A stretch of 64,000 nucleotides of DNA from an uncultured Flavobacteriales bacterium. GTDB lineage: Bacteria; Bacteroidota; Bacteroidia; Flavobacteriales_F; PHOS-HE28. The first letter of the stretch is position 1. Every line of letters begins with the position of its first letter. The stretch is from positions 23,989-87,988 of the forward strand of contig CALMPI010000042.1 in assembly GCA_937872175.1 (NCBI GenBank). Reading direction: 5' to 3'. Shown piece by piece: positions 51,429-59,822 of this stretch. Both the position numbers and the translations under genes were made by a program. A model generated the notes under the pieces. It was not told the DNA's origin. It searched no databases and worked only from the letters and a program-made list of their open reading frames with translations.

Positions 51429-52373
51429 TCACGGCTTCACGAACCGGGTGGTCCAGGCCCCGTGCTCACCGGTGATCCGGAGCAGGTAGCTCCCGCTGGC
51501 CAATGCGCTGATGTCCCAGCTGCGGTGCGCCGTGGTGCTCACGCTCCAGCTGCTCAGGTCGGCCACCACGGCACCGGACAGGTCCAGCACCTCCAGCTGA
51601 AGCGTGCGCGCCTGGTCGGTGGTGAGCCGTAGTCCGAGTTGATCCGTGGCCGGGTTGGGGAACAGCAGCAGGTCCGTGATGCCGGGAAGCTCCGGTGTGC
51701 TCAGGATCACGCTGAACTCCGCGGTGAGCGGGACGCTCCAGCTGCCGTTCGCTCCGCTGAAGCGGATGGTGAAGAGATGGTTCCCGTTCGGAACGCCGGT
51801 GGGCAGGTCCGCGATCAGGTCGACCACATCGGCCGGGCCGATGCTTCCGCTCTGGCTGTTCGCGATGTCATCGTCGATCCAGTACTGGTAACCGTTCACC
51901 AGGCCGCTGTTGAGGACGAACACGGAGGTCTTCGGTACGCTCCATTCACCATCGGCATCACGGAATTGGATGGTGACGGTGTTGTAGTCCCTGGTCAGCG
52001 ATCCCGGGTCGATCAGGGCGTTGAGGTCCGCCGTCTGGGCGGGTCCGACGGAACCGGTGGTGAGCGTGCCGATGTCATCGTTCACCCAGTACCGATAGCC
52101 GATGATGTCGTGTGCGCCGCGCACGAACTGTCTGGTGCCGGGGACGGACCATTCGCCGTTGGTGTCGCGGAACTGGAAGCTCACGCGATGATAGCCCGGG
52201 GCCATCGAGCCGGTCGGCCAGACCGTGGAAAGCGTCAGTTCATCGGTGGCGCCCACGGTGGTGGTGACCGCACTGGCGGCGTCATCGTCGAACCAGTAGC
52301 GGTAGCCGTCGATCTGTTGGGCCTGCGCGCCGCAAAGCACAGCTGTTGCAGGCAGGAGAAGGAGGGTGCGCAT
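51429..52373 (-). CDS. T9SS-exported protein with three GYRYW repeats
   Basis: The 314-residue product has a signal peptide (MRTLLLLPATAVLCGAQAQ). Three repeats of about 70 residues follow, each opening with GYRYW[F/V/I]DDD or NDD and closing with F-DxxGEWSVP (DGYRYWFDDDAASAV, IGYRYWVNDDIGTLT, NGYQYWIDDDIANSQ). A T9SS type A domain ends it (LLLFPNPATDQLGLRL to TTRFVKP). The repeats resemble Ig-like beta units, but I cannot name the family. It starts 4 bp after the stop of the second beta-helix gene and is probably the last gene of that operon. Confidence 0.87.
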   Translation of the reverse strand: MRTLLLLPATAVLCGAQAQQIDGYRYWFDDDAASAVTTTVGATDELTLSTVWPTGSMAPGYHRVSFQFRDTNGEWSVPGTRQFVRGAHDIIGYRYWVNDDIGTLTTGSVGPAQTADLNALIDPGSLTRDYNTVTIQFRDADGEWSVPKTSVFVLNSGLVNGYQYWIDDDIANSQSGSIGPADVVDLIADLPTGVPNGNHLFTIRFSGANGSWSVPLTAEFSVILSTPELPGITDLLLFPNPATDQLGLRLTTDQARTLQLEVLDLSGAVVADLSSWSVSTTAHRSWDISALASGSYLLRITGEHGAWTTRFVKP

Positions 52374-52377
52374 GTTC

Positions 52378-53466
52378 TTAGTGGGATTGTGCGGAGACGC
52401 GGATGTTCACGGGGAGAGTGCCGTCGGGGTTGGTCGCAGGGCCGATGACCGCATCGCGATAATGAGGATTGTAGGGCACGCCACCCGCTTTGTATGGCGA
52501 GGAGGTCCCGTATACACCCGCATCGGTGCTGTCCGTTCCGAACCCCAGGCCGGGGCTCCCTGGCGCCATGCGCAGGTCATCCGTCAGTTCATAGAACCCA
52601 TTGGTCTCCGCAATGAAAATGGTCGCGGGGTCCACGCTCTCGAGGTTGTTCGTCAGGACAGCCCCTGGAGCGGAACTGGCGATCGTGGTGTTCGGCGTGA
52701 TGTTGTGCTCCAGCACGCAGTTCGCACATCCGTAGGTGGAATAACCGCCGTTCGTCCGGATGACCGAATTCCGGATGATGGCTCCATAGGTGTTCTGAAT
52801 GGTCCCGAGCACGACGCAATTCTCCACGGTCAGGCCGCCCGCCAAAAAGGACGCGATGGCGACCTGGTTGGAACCATGGGCGACGATGCTCCGAGTGACC
52901 GTCGCGGTGTGGTTCTCACCCACCAGCAGACCGAGAAGGATGCACTCGTCGATGGTGGTGTTCGTGTTCGCCGCCGGGGAGTTGGGCTGGCCGAGCACCA
53001 AATGCCGCTGGAACCAACAGCGTTGGAATACAACGTCGGTGGGCGCGTCGTTGGTGATGGAGTTCCCGAACATCACGCTCGTGGTGTTCGGGGACCCATC
53101 CCATTGGGTACGCGTGAAGCGGATGCCGGTGAAGGTGCTCCCGGTGGCTTGCGTCAGAATGTACAACGGCTCGTTGACCGTTACACCGTTCAGGGTGGTG
53201 ACGCCCGTCGTTTGCGCGCTGTCCGGAATGATGCCGGCCCCGATGAAGTGTAGGGGCTTGTCGAGCACCAGACCACCGGTGTATGGGAACGTACCGCCGC
53301 TGAAGTAGAGCTTGTCTTCCGGTTGCGCGGCGGCGACGGCCTGATCGAGGTCCGTGAAGACCTGCGGCGCGCCCGTTCCTTGCACGACGATACGGGTCAG
53401 TTGTGCGTGCACGCCGGATGCGAACAGGCTGGCGGTGATACTGAGAAGGATGAGCTGAGGGTTCAT
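52378..53466 (-). CDS. Secreted right-handed beta-helix protein 2
   Basis: The 362-residue product has a signal peptide (MNPQLILLSITASLFASGVH, cleavage near AQ), the opening RIVVQGTGAPQVFTDLDQAV AAAQPEDKLYFSGGTF, and about ten hydrophobic beta-helix turns (VVFQRCWFQRH, TTIDECILLGLLVG, IIRNSVIRTNGG). It closes with LTDDLRMAPGSPGLGFGTDS TDAGVYGTSSPYKAGG. It lacks a T9SS tail. It is a clear paralogue of the protein at 53578 with the same ends but a divergent middle. The short leader shares AGCAACCCAC-AACC with its paralogue. Confidence 0.88.
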   Translation of the reverse strand: MNPQLILLSITASLFASGVHAQLTRIVVQGTGAPQVFTDLDQAVAAAQPEDKLYFSGGTFPYTGGLVLDKPLHFIGAGIIPDSAQTTGVTTLNGVTVNEPLYILTQATGSTFTGIRFTRTQWDGSPNTTSVMFGNSITNDAPTDVVFQRCWFQRHLVLGQPNSPAANTNTTIDECILLGLLVGENHTATVTRSIVAHGSNQVAIASFLAGGLTVENCVVLGTIQNTYGAIIRNSVIRTNGGYSTYGCANCVLEHNITPNTTIASSAPGAVLTNNLESVDPATIFIAETNGFYELTDDLRMAPGSPGLGFGTDSTDAGVYGTSSPYKAGGVPYNPHYRDAVIGPATNPDGTLPVNIRVSAQSH

Positions 53467-53470
53467 GTTC

Positions 53471-53485
53471 GGTTCGTGGGTTGCT
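53471..53485 (-). promoter_or_regulatory. Conserved leader motif of the beta-helix genes (second copy at 54626-54640)
   Basis: AGCAACCCACGAACC on the minus strand lies 5 bp upstream of this start, and AGCAACCCACAAACC lies 8 bp upstream of the paralogue at 54618. Only one of 15 bases differs. It may be a translation-linked leader motif or simply a trace of the gene duplication. Confidence 0.5.
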
Positions 53486-53577
53486 AGGGTTGGTACCGGT
53501 CGGTCGATCCCCAGTGTGATCCGATGGGCCATCGAGGAAGCAGCGGACTTCCAGGCAGGGGGTGACCGGAGTCCGGC

Positions 53578-54618
53578 TTATTGAGGTTGCGCGGCCACGC
53601 GGATGTTCACCGGTAGCTCGCCATTGGGGTTGGTGGCCGGAGCGACGATGGCGCTTCTGTAGTGCGGGTTGTAGGGCACGTTGCCGGGCTTGTACGGCGA
53701 ACTCGTTCCGTACAGGCCGATGTCCGTTCCGTCGTTGCCCGCGTTCACCCCGGGGCTCCCCGGCAGCAGGTGCAGGTCATCGGTGAACTCGTAGGTGCCG
53801 TTGGTCTCGCTCACGAAGGTCATCGCCGGGGTCTGGCTGTAGATGGTGTTGGTCTCCGTGTTCCCACCGGAGTTGCTGAACATACCGGCGCTGTTGATGA
53901 TGCAGTCGGTGATCTGCACGCCGCTCACCTGCCAGAGCGGTGCACCGTTGTAGGTGAACACGCAGTTCTGCACGATGGCATTCTGCGAGTTCTGAAGGCG
54001 GTTGCTCAGCACCACACTATTTCGTAGGACCAGACCGCTGGGTCGGAAAATATTGAGCGGACCGCCCTGCACCACGCAACGGTCCATCGTGGCGGCTCCA
54101 CCATAGCCGCCCACTCCGCCGAAGAAAATGCACTCGTTGAAGGTGCTGCTGGATGTGGAGGGTTCCACCCATCCCAGCCGGACGAACTTGAACGAGCAGC
54201 GCTCGAAGACCATGTTCACCGCATCGTCATCCGTCCCGTTGGTGCCATAGTAGACCTCGCCGCCAGGATTGAAGATGATCCCGGTGAAGCTGCTGCCGCT
54301 GGCGCTCGTCATGAAGGTGATATCGCTGGACCCATTGGTCGTCAGGGTGGTGGACATCGTCACGCTGCTACTGTCCGGATGAATGCCCGCACCGATGAAG
54401 TGCAGGGGCATGGTGAGGGTCAGGCCGCTATCGGCCAGAAAGGTCCCGCCACTGAAGTAGAGCTTGTCGTTCGGCTGGGCCGCCGCCACAGCGTCATAGA
54501 TGGAGGTGAAGACCTGGGGGGCGCCGCTTCCTTGGACGACGATGCGTTCAAGCTGTGCGTCGGCCGGTGCGCACAACAGGGCGGTAACGGCCAGAACGAG
54601 GGTCGATCGATGGTTCAT
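53578..54618 (-). CDS. Secreted right-handed beta-helix protein 1
   Basis: The 346-residue product has a signal peptide (MNHRSTLVLAVTALLCAPAD, cleavage near AQ), the start RIVVQGSGAPQVFTSIYDAV AAAQPNDKLYFSGGTF, beta-helix turns (MVFERCSFKFVRLG, STFNECIFFGGVGG, AIVQNCVFTYNGA) and the end TDDLHLLPGSPGVNAGNDGT DIGLYGTSSPYKPGN. The opening pattern recalls pectate-lyase-like or DUF1565-type helices, which bind or cut polysaccharides, but no catalytic set is evident. It starts 31 bp after the LuxR regulator and shares the operon with its paralogue. Confidence 0.88.
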   Translation of the reverse strand: MNHRSTLVLAVTALLCAPADAQLERIVVQGSGAPQVFTSIYDAVAAAQPNDKLYFSGGTFLADSGLTLTMPLHFIGAGIHPDSSSVTMSTTLTTNGSSDITFMTSASGSSFTGIIFNPGGEVYYGTNGTDDDAVNMVFERCSFKFVRLGWVEPSTSSSTFNECIFFGGVGGYGGAATMDRCVVQGGPLNIFRPSGLVLRNSVVLSNRLQNSQNAIVQNCVFTYNGAPLWQVSGVQITDCIINSAGMFSNSGGNTETNTIYSQTPAMTFVSETNGTYEFTDDLHLLPGSPGVNAGNDGTDIGLYGTSSPYKPGNVPYNPHYRSAIVAPATNPNGELPVNIRVAAQPQ

Positions 54619-54649
54619 GGGTCTTGGTTTGTGGGTTGCTGTTCTCGGT

Positions 54650-55108
54650 TCATGCGCGTTCCGCCAGCATGCCGCACCGCAGCGCCATCGCCACGGCCTC
54701 GGTATTGGTGCGTACGCCCAGTTTCGTGTAGATGTGACGAAGGTGCGTGCTCACCGTCTGGAAACCGATCCCCAGCCGGTCCGCGATCATCTTGTAGCTC
54801 AGCCCCGCCACCAGCGCCTGCAGCACCTGGTGCTCACGCGGGCTCAAGCGCACCTCCTGTCGAGCCTCGTGCCGCATCACCTGCACCTGCACACGCTCCA
54901 CTCCCGGGTGCATCGGCACGCATGGCGGTCGGTTCAGCAGACCGGCGATGAGGCCCTCCACCGGCATCGCACCGTCCAGGGTGATCATGTGGCCGTTGCG
55001 GACCATCGGTCCCTCGGGCTCGCCGTCCGCAAGGTCGATCACGGCGATCACGACCCGGCGGTTAACGGCCGTTGGCCTGGCCGAGGGGGTGGGGAGTGTA
55101 CGTTCCAT
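54650..55108 (-). CDS. LuxR-type regulator without a receiver domain
   Basis: The 152-residue protein ends in a LuxR/GerE helix-turn-helix (residues 88-145: LSPREHQVLQALVAGLSYKM IADRLGIGFQTVSTHLRHIY TKLGV). The N-terminal 85 residues contain VVIAVIDLADGEPEGPMVRN and EGLIAGLLNRPP, perhaps a decayed receiver, but lack the phosphorylation site. It heads the minus-strand cluster of beta-helix and T9SS genes and is divergent from the sigma factor gene, with 160 bp between them carrying an inverted repeat. It is a likely local regulator. Confidence 0.85.
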   Translation of the reverse strand: MERTLPTPSARPTAVNRRVVIAVIDLADGEPEGPMVRNGHMITLDGAMPVEGLIAGLLNRPPCVPMHPGVERVQVQVMRHEARQEVRLSPREHQVLQALVAGLSYKMIADRLGIGFQTVSTHLRHIYTKLGVRTNTEAVAMALRCGMLAERA

Positions 55109-55134
55109 GCCCCTTCATCGGGATGGGTCCGCGG

Positions 55135-55175
55135 ATGTGAACGATCGGGCGGAAAGAATACCCCACTGTTCACAT
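55135..55175. promoter_or_regulatory. ATGTGAAC inverted repeat between LuxR and sigma genes
   Basis: ATGTGAAC (55135-55142) and GTTCACAT (55168-55175) are perfect 8-bp inverted arms, 25 bp apart, in the only non-coding DNA between the two divergent operons. Arm spacing of 33 bp centre to centre, about three helical turns, would place two bound dimers or halves on one face. Candidate operator for either divergent operon. Confidence 0.5.
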
Positions 55176-55268
55176 TGCGCGACCTTCCCCGATGATGATC
55201 CGGATGCCAGTTCCAACGCCACCCATGGACCCGCTCGGCCTTTCGCCGTATCATCGCGTGGCCAGCCC

Positions 55269-55847
55269 GTGCCTACGCCAGCGCACTCCCGCCCTTTGGC
55301 CGACGATCGGCTCATCGGCCTCCTGCGGAACGACCCCGCCAGCATCCGTGCGCTCTATACCGCGCACTTCGGCACGGTACGGCGGTTCGTGCTGGCCAAT
55401 TCAGGCACGGGGGATGATGCACGGGACGTGTTCCAGGAGGCCATCACCGTGCTCTGGCTCCGTGCCCGCGATGGCACCCTGTCCACCGGCACCGACCCCG
55501 GCGCCCTCCTCTTCAGCATCGCCCGCAACAAATGGCTGGACACCGTCCGGTCCGCAGCCCACCGCCACATGAACGTCGTGCACGATCAACGCATGCACGC
55601 AGCGGCCGTGGAGCCGGACGACGGCGTGGAGGACCGGTTGGCCCGGCTCCGGTCCATCTATGAACGGTTGGATGACAAGTGCCGCACCGTCCTGGACCGG
55701 TTCTACTTCCAACGGAAGGACCTGTCCACCATCGCACATGAACTGGGCGTGGAGGAGGAGAGCATCCGCACCATCAAGTACCGCTGCATGATGAAACTGC
55801 GTGCGCATCGGAACGCCATCGGAGGCGAAGATCACGAGCAGGCATGA
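55269..55847 (+). CDS. ECF-type sigma-70 family RNA polymerase sigma factor
   Basis: The 192-residue protein has region 2 (DDRLIGLLRNDPASIRALYT, DDARDVFQEAITVLWLRARD, SIARNKWLDTVRS) and region 4 with a helix-turn-helix (LDDKCRTVLDRFYFQRKDLS TIAHELGVEEESIRTIKYR). No region 1 or 3 is present, as in ECF sigmas. GTG 55269 was chosen as the start nearest region 2; the frame is open upstream without family sequence. It overlaps the anti-sigma-like gene by 4 bp, the usual sigma/anti-sigma coupling. Confidence 0.9.
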   Translation: MPTPAHSRPLADDRLIGLLRNDPASIRALYTAHFGTVRRFVLANSGTGDDARDVFQEAITVLWLRARDGTLSTGTDPGALLFSIARNKWLDTVRSAAHRHMNVVHDQRMHAAAVEPDDGVEDRLARLRSIYERLDDKCRTVLDRFYFQRKDLSTIAHELGVEEESIRTIKYRCMMKLRAHRNAIGGEDHEQA

Positions 55848-56572
55848 GCAACGGAGCCCTGGACCGGACCACCTTCGAGGCCATCGAGGCCTACGTGCTG
55901 GACCGCATGAGCGCGGCGGAGCGCGCTGGATTCGAGCAGCGGCTGGCCTCGGACCCGGCGCTGCGCGCCGAGCTGGATCTGGAGCGCGAGCACATCCTGG
56001 CCGTTGAACTGGGCGGGCTGCAGCGCACGTTGCAGGCGATCGGGGAGGTGGAGCTGCGCAACGGCGGAGGACCCGCATGGGGCGGGCTGCTCAAGTACGC
56101 CGCGGGCATCGCCTTGCTGATCGGTGCGGCCCTCTGGTGGATGCTGAGGCCGCCGGCCAACGAGCGCTTGTTCGCCGAGCACTTCGCGGTGGACCCCGGA
56201 CTGCCGGTGGCCATGAGCGTCACCGATGATCCGGTCTTCGCGGACGCCATGGTGTCCTTCAAGGAGGGTCACTATGCGGAAGCCCGCTCGCGCTGGACCT
56301 CCCTCCTGAAGGAGCGGCCCGGGAGCGATACCCTTCAGTACTACGTCGCCGCCGCCTTGATGGCCGAAGGTGACCTGCCCGGTGCCATCCCGCTCCTGGA
56401 ACCGCTGGCCGCGTCGCCCGCATCGCCCTTCCTCCACAAGGCCCGGTGGTACCTCTTTCTGGCCTACCTGCGCACTGGTGAGACCGACAAGGCCGCCGCC
56501 CTTCCGGTGGAGGAGGATCCCTTGCGGGGCGATCAGGCCCGTGCGATCAAGCAACAGCTGAAGGCACGATGA
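55844..56572 (+). CDS. Anti-sigma-like single-pass membrane protein with TPRs
   Basis: The 242-residue protein has an N-terminal cytoplasmic helical domain of the kind found in anti-sigma proteins (IEAYVLDRMSAAERAGFEQRL ASDPAL...), one transmembrane helix (about 82-101, LLKYAAGIALLIGAALWWML) and an outside C-terminal region with TPR-like helices (FKEGHYAEARSRWTSLLKER, AAALMAEGDLPGAIPLLEPL). No zinc-finger anti-sigma motif is visible. It overlaps both neighbours by 4 bp. The predicted topology puts the TPRs in the periplasm beside the CHAT protein. Confidence 0.75.
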   Translation: MSNGALDRTTFEAIEAYVLDRMSAAERAGFEQRLASDPALRAELDLEREHILAVELGGLQRTLQAIGEVELRNGGGPAWGGLLKYAAGIALLIGAALWWMLRPPANERLFAEHFAVDPGLPVAMSVTDDPVFADAMVSFKEGHYAEARSRWTSLLKERPGSDTLQYYVAAALMAEGDLPGAIPLLEPLAASPASPFLHKARWYLFLAYLRTGETDKAAALPVEEDPLRGDQARAIKQQLKAR

Positions 56573-59500
56573 CCCGGTGGCTGTTCCTCCTCGCAGGAGC
56601 GCTGCCCTTTTCGCTGCCGGCGCAGGACCTTGCGGTCGTGGCCGCGCGCCATGCGCGCATCAGCGCCCTGTACGAGGCCGGGGACCACGCCGGCGTGATC
56701 CGTGAAGTGGAGGCCCAGTTGCGGGAGGTGCCCGGCACGCCCTACGCGGACTCCCTGCATCGCTACCTCTACAAGTTCGCCCGGGCGCAACGCAAGGTGA
56801 ACGGTGCCGAGGCCGGGATCGCAGCAGGCGAACGCATCCTCGGACGGGTGCGCGAGCGCGGAACGGCGCCGAACGAACTGGAGGCGCTCTTCGACCTCAG
56901 CTGGGTGTACTATGAGGTCGGCGAGGCGCGTCAATGTGCGCGTGTCGACTCGCTCGCGGTGGCGGTCGCCGATGGTGATCCCTCGATCCCGTTCGGCCAG
57001 AAGGGCCGGGCCCGTCAGTATCTCGCCTTCGACCACAGCATCCTGGGCGACCACGAGCGTTCGGCGCACTGGGCCCGGGAAGCCCTCAAGCAGTACGGGC
57101 TCGCGGACTCCGTGCCGGCGGTCCAGTGGGCGGAGTCGTACACGGCGGTCGGCGTCGCCCTCTGGCATCTCGGTCGTGTCCGCGAAGCCGAAGCCCAGTA
57201 CGCCCGCGCGCTCGACGCCCTGGGCGATCGCACCGATGAGGCCAGCATCAGCCGCAAGGCGAGCACCTACGGCAACCTCGGCGTCCTCTGGCAGAACGCG
57301 GGTGACCTGCCGCGGGCCCTGGGCCACTACCAGGACGCGCTCCGGCAGTGCGAGCTCATCCTGCGCGGCACCACCGACGCGTTCACCCGCGACGAGGCCA
57401 TCATGAGCCGCTCGCGCACCTACCTCAACCTGGCCACCGTGTACTTCGGGCTGGGGGACCATGGCCGTGCGCGCGAGCTGCTTGAACTGTGCTGGCGCGA
57501 TCGCAGCGGGCTGCTCTCCCCGGAGGACCCTCAGCTCCTCGCCGTGAAGGAGCGCTTCGCGGACCTGGAGCTGGATGCCGGCGAGCTGGCCAAGGCGCAT
57601 GACCTGCTGCGGGCGTATGTGATCGCGGCCGGGGAACGGTTCGGTCCGCACAGCGAGGAGCACGTGCGGTCCGCCGCCAAGCTCGCGAGGGTCCTCGCCC
57701 GGCAGGGCCGCACGGCGGAGGCCGATTCGCTCTTCGCCCTCAGCATCACTGCGGGCCGCACCGGTCGTGATCCCGCCAGCGATCCCGTGCTGGCACGCAC
57801 CCTGCAGGACCGCGCCGCATGGCGGATAGGGACCGGCCGTCCGACCGATGCGCTCCAGGACCTCGATCAGGCGCGGCGCATCCTGCTGAGGATCCACGAC
57901 AGCACCCACCATCGGCTGGCCGAGGTGGACATCCAGTGCGCCGAGGCCGCCTTCACCGCCGGTGACGCGCGCACGGCCCTGCGGTATGCCGAACATGCCC
58001 TGCTCGTCCTTCATGATCGTGTGGTGGCCGCGCGCTCCGATCCCCTGCCACAGGCCTACACCGCCCCGCAACTTCTCCCCGACGCCGTGTACTGGAAGCT
58101 GCGCGCCGCACATGCCCTGGCCCCGTCGGGTCCGCGTCCGTGGGACGTGTGGAACGCCGACCTCGACATGGCCATCACGGCCCTGGCGCGGAACCGCTCC
58201 GCCATGCACGATGCCGCATCGCAGCTCCTGCTGGTGGCCGCACAGAAGCGGCTGTTCGACCTGGCCCAGGAGCTCGCCTACGAAGCGTACGCGGAGAACC
58301 CCGGTCGCGGGCGTCTGGAACGCTTCCTGCAGCTCGCCGAGGCCGATCGCTCCGTGCTGCTGAAGGCCCGGTTGAACACCTTCGCCGGTCTTCGCTACGC
58401 CGGCCTGCCGGATTCCCTGGCCGCCCGCGAGCAAGAGCTCATCCGCGCCCTGGCCGTGGATGCGGACGACCGCACATCCGTCCTGGGCCTCGACCGGCGT
58501 GAGGCGGAACTGCGCGACCTGCTGCACCTCCTGGCCGACCAGCATCCCCGCTACTTCGCCCTGCGCCACGGAGAGCCCACCGTCACGCTCGATCAGGTCC
58601 GGGAGAGGCTCGTGACCCCGCAGCGCCCATTGCTCGCCTACACCGCGCACGAGGAGCACCTGTACATCCTGGTGGTGCGCAGCGACACGAGCCTGTTGGT
58701 CCGCACTGATGGTAGGGGATTGGAGGCCGATGTGAAGGCGTTCAACACCGCGGTCCGGGAGCGGCTGGCCGTACCCGGCATCGCCGCCGCGCATCGTCTG
58801 TATGATCGGCTCATCGCGCCAGTGGCCACCGCCCTCAGCGGCCGGGAGCTGCTCATCCTTCCTGACGGGCCGCTGTATCAGGTCAGCTTCGAGGCACTGG
58901 TGGACGCACCTTGTGTCCCGTCACGGATGAGCGAACACGTGCTGCTGCGCCGCTACGCCATCGCCTACCTGCTCTCCGCCACCACCGCCGTTCAGTTCGC
59001 CGACCTCGCGCGGGAGCGCACGGGCAGGACCCTTGCGCTCGCCCCCGGCTTCACCGACGAGGTGAAGCGCAGCTACGTGGAGCGCATCGCGGACAGCACG
59101 CGCATCGATCGGGGGTATCTCTCCTACGTTCGGCAGCCCTTCGCGCTTCGCACGGCGGAAGGTCTGGGCCGCTCATGGTCCGCCACGCTCTTGCTGGGCA
59201 GTGCGGCCAATGAACAGGCGCTGCGCGATCGTGCCGCGGACCATGGCGTCCTTCATCTGGGCACGCATGCCGAACTACATCCATCCGACCCGATGTACGC
59301 GCGGCTCGTGCTGAGCAAGGGCGGCACGGATGGAGGGACGGACGACGACGGCTACCTGCATGCCTATGAGATCTATGAGCTGGACCTTCGCGCCCAGCTC
59401 GCCGTGCTCACGGCATGTGAGACCGGTAGCGGCCGTGAGGACGTGGGTGAGGGGGTGCGTTCACTGGGGCACAGCTTCGCCTATGCCGGCTGCCCAAGCC

Positions 59501-59802
59501 TGGTGATGGCGCTGTGGAGCATCGATGAGAAGGTGTCCTCGGAGATCATCACACGCTTCTACGAACACCTCGCCGACGGCCTGCCGAAGCATGAGGCGCT
59601 TCGGGTGGCGAAGCTGGAGCACCTCGATGCAGCGAAGGATGAGCTCCTTCTACCTTATTACTGGGCCGGGCTGGTCCTGGTCGGAGATGTGCGACCCGTG
59701 CAGTTCGAACAGGGCTTTCCCTGGATCTGGCTCGTGATGGGCGTCGGCACCAGCCTGGCGTTGTGGCTCGGATGGCGGTGGTGGCGAGGTCGGCGCGGGT
59801 GA
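56569..59802 (+). CDS. Exported TPR-CHAT protease with C-terminal membrane anchor
   Basis: The 1077-residue protein has a signal peptide (MTRWLFLLAGALPFSLPAQ), a long TPR array (about 100-500, for example RKASTYGNLGVLWQNAGDLP RALGHYQDAL), a helical linker and a C-terminal CHAT domain (about 690-1045). The caspase-like dyad is present: His900 in HLGTH and Cys950 in LTACETGSG. A transmembrane helix near 1053-1070 is followed by basic WRGRRG. With signal peptide and C-terminal anchor, TPRs and protease should both face the periplasm. It overlaps the anti-sigma-like gene by 4 bp, suggesting it acts in that signalling path. The substrate is not known. Confidence 0.88.
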   Translation: MTRWLFLLAGALPFSLPAQDLAVVAARHARISALYEAGDHAGVIREVEAQLREVPGTPYADSLHRYLYKFARAQRKVNGAEAGIAAGERILGRVRERGTAPNELEALFDLSWVYYEVGEARQCARVDSLAVAVADGDPSIPFGQKGRARQYLAFDHSILGDHERSAHWAREALKQYGLADSVPAVQWAESYTAVGVALWHLGRVREAEAQYARALDALGDRTDEASISRKASTYGNLGVLWQNAGDLPRALGHYQDALRQCELILRGTTDAFTRDEAIMSRSRTYLNLATVYFGLGDHGRARELLELCWRDRSGLLSPEDPQLLAVKERFADLELDAGELAKAHDLLRAYVIAAGERFGPHSEEHVRSAAKLARVLARQGRTAEADSLFALSITAGRTGRDPASDPVLARTLQDRAAWRIGTGRPTDALQDLDQARRILLRIHDSTHHRLAEVDIQCAEAAFTAGDARTALRYAEHALLVLHDRVVAARSDPLPQAYTAPQLLPDAVYWKLRAAHALAPSGPRPWDVWNADLDMAITALARNRSAMHDAASQLLLVAAQKRLFDLAQELAYEAYAENPGRGRLERFLQLAEADRSVLLKARLNTFAGLRYAGLPDSLAAREQELIRALAVDADDRTSVLGLDRREAELRDLLHLLADQHPRYFALRHGEPTVTLDQVRERLVTPQRPLLAYTAHEEHLYILVVRSDTSLLVRTDGRGLEADVKAFNTAVRERLAVPGIAAAHRLYDRLIAPVATALSGRELLILPDGPLYQVSFEALVDAPCVPSRMSEHVLLRRYAIAYLLSATTAVQFADLARERTGRTLALAPGFTDEVKRSYVERIADSTRIDRGYLSYVRQPFALRTAEGLGRSWSATLLLGSAANEQALRDRAADHGVLHLGTHAELHPSDPMYARLVLSKGGTDGGTDDDGYLHAYEIYELDLRAQLAVLTACETGSGREDVGEGVRSLGHSFAYAGCPSLVMALWSIDEKVSSEIITRFYEHLADGLPKHEALRVAKLEHLDAAKDELLLPYYWAGLVLVGDVRPVQFEQGFPWIWLVMGVGTSLALWLGWRWWRGRRG

Positions 59803-59822
59803 CCTCGGCGACCTGGATCGCA

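Noticed and set aside
54948..55268. Longer sigma factor starting inside the LuxR gene
   Set aside because: The added residues overlap luxR antisense, contain the inverted repeat, and show no sigma region 1.
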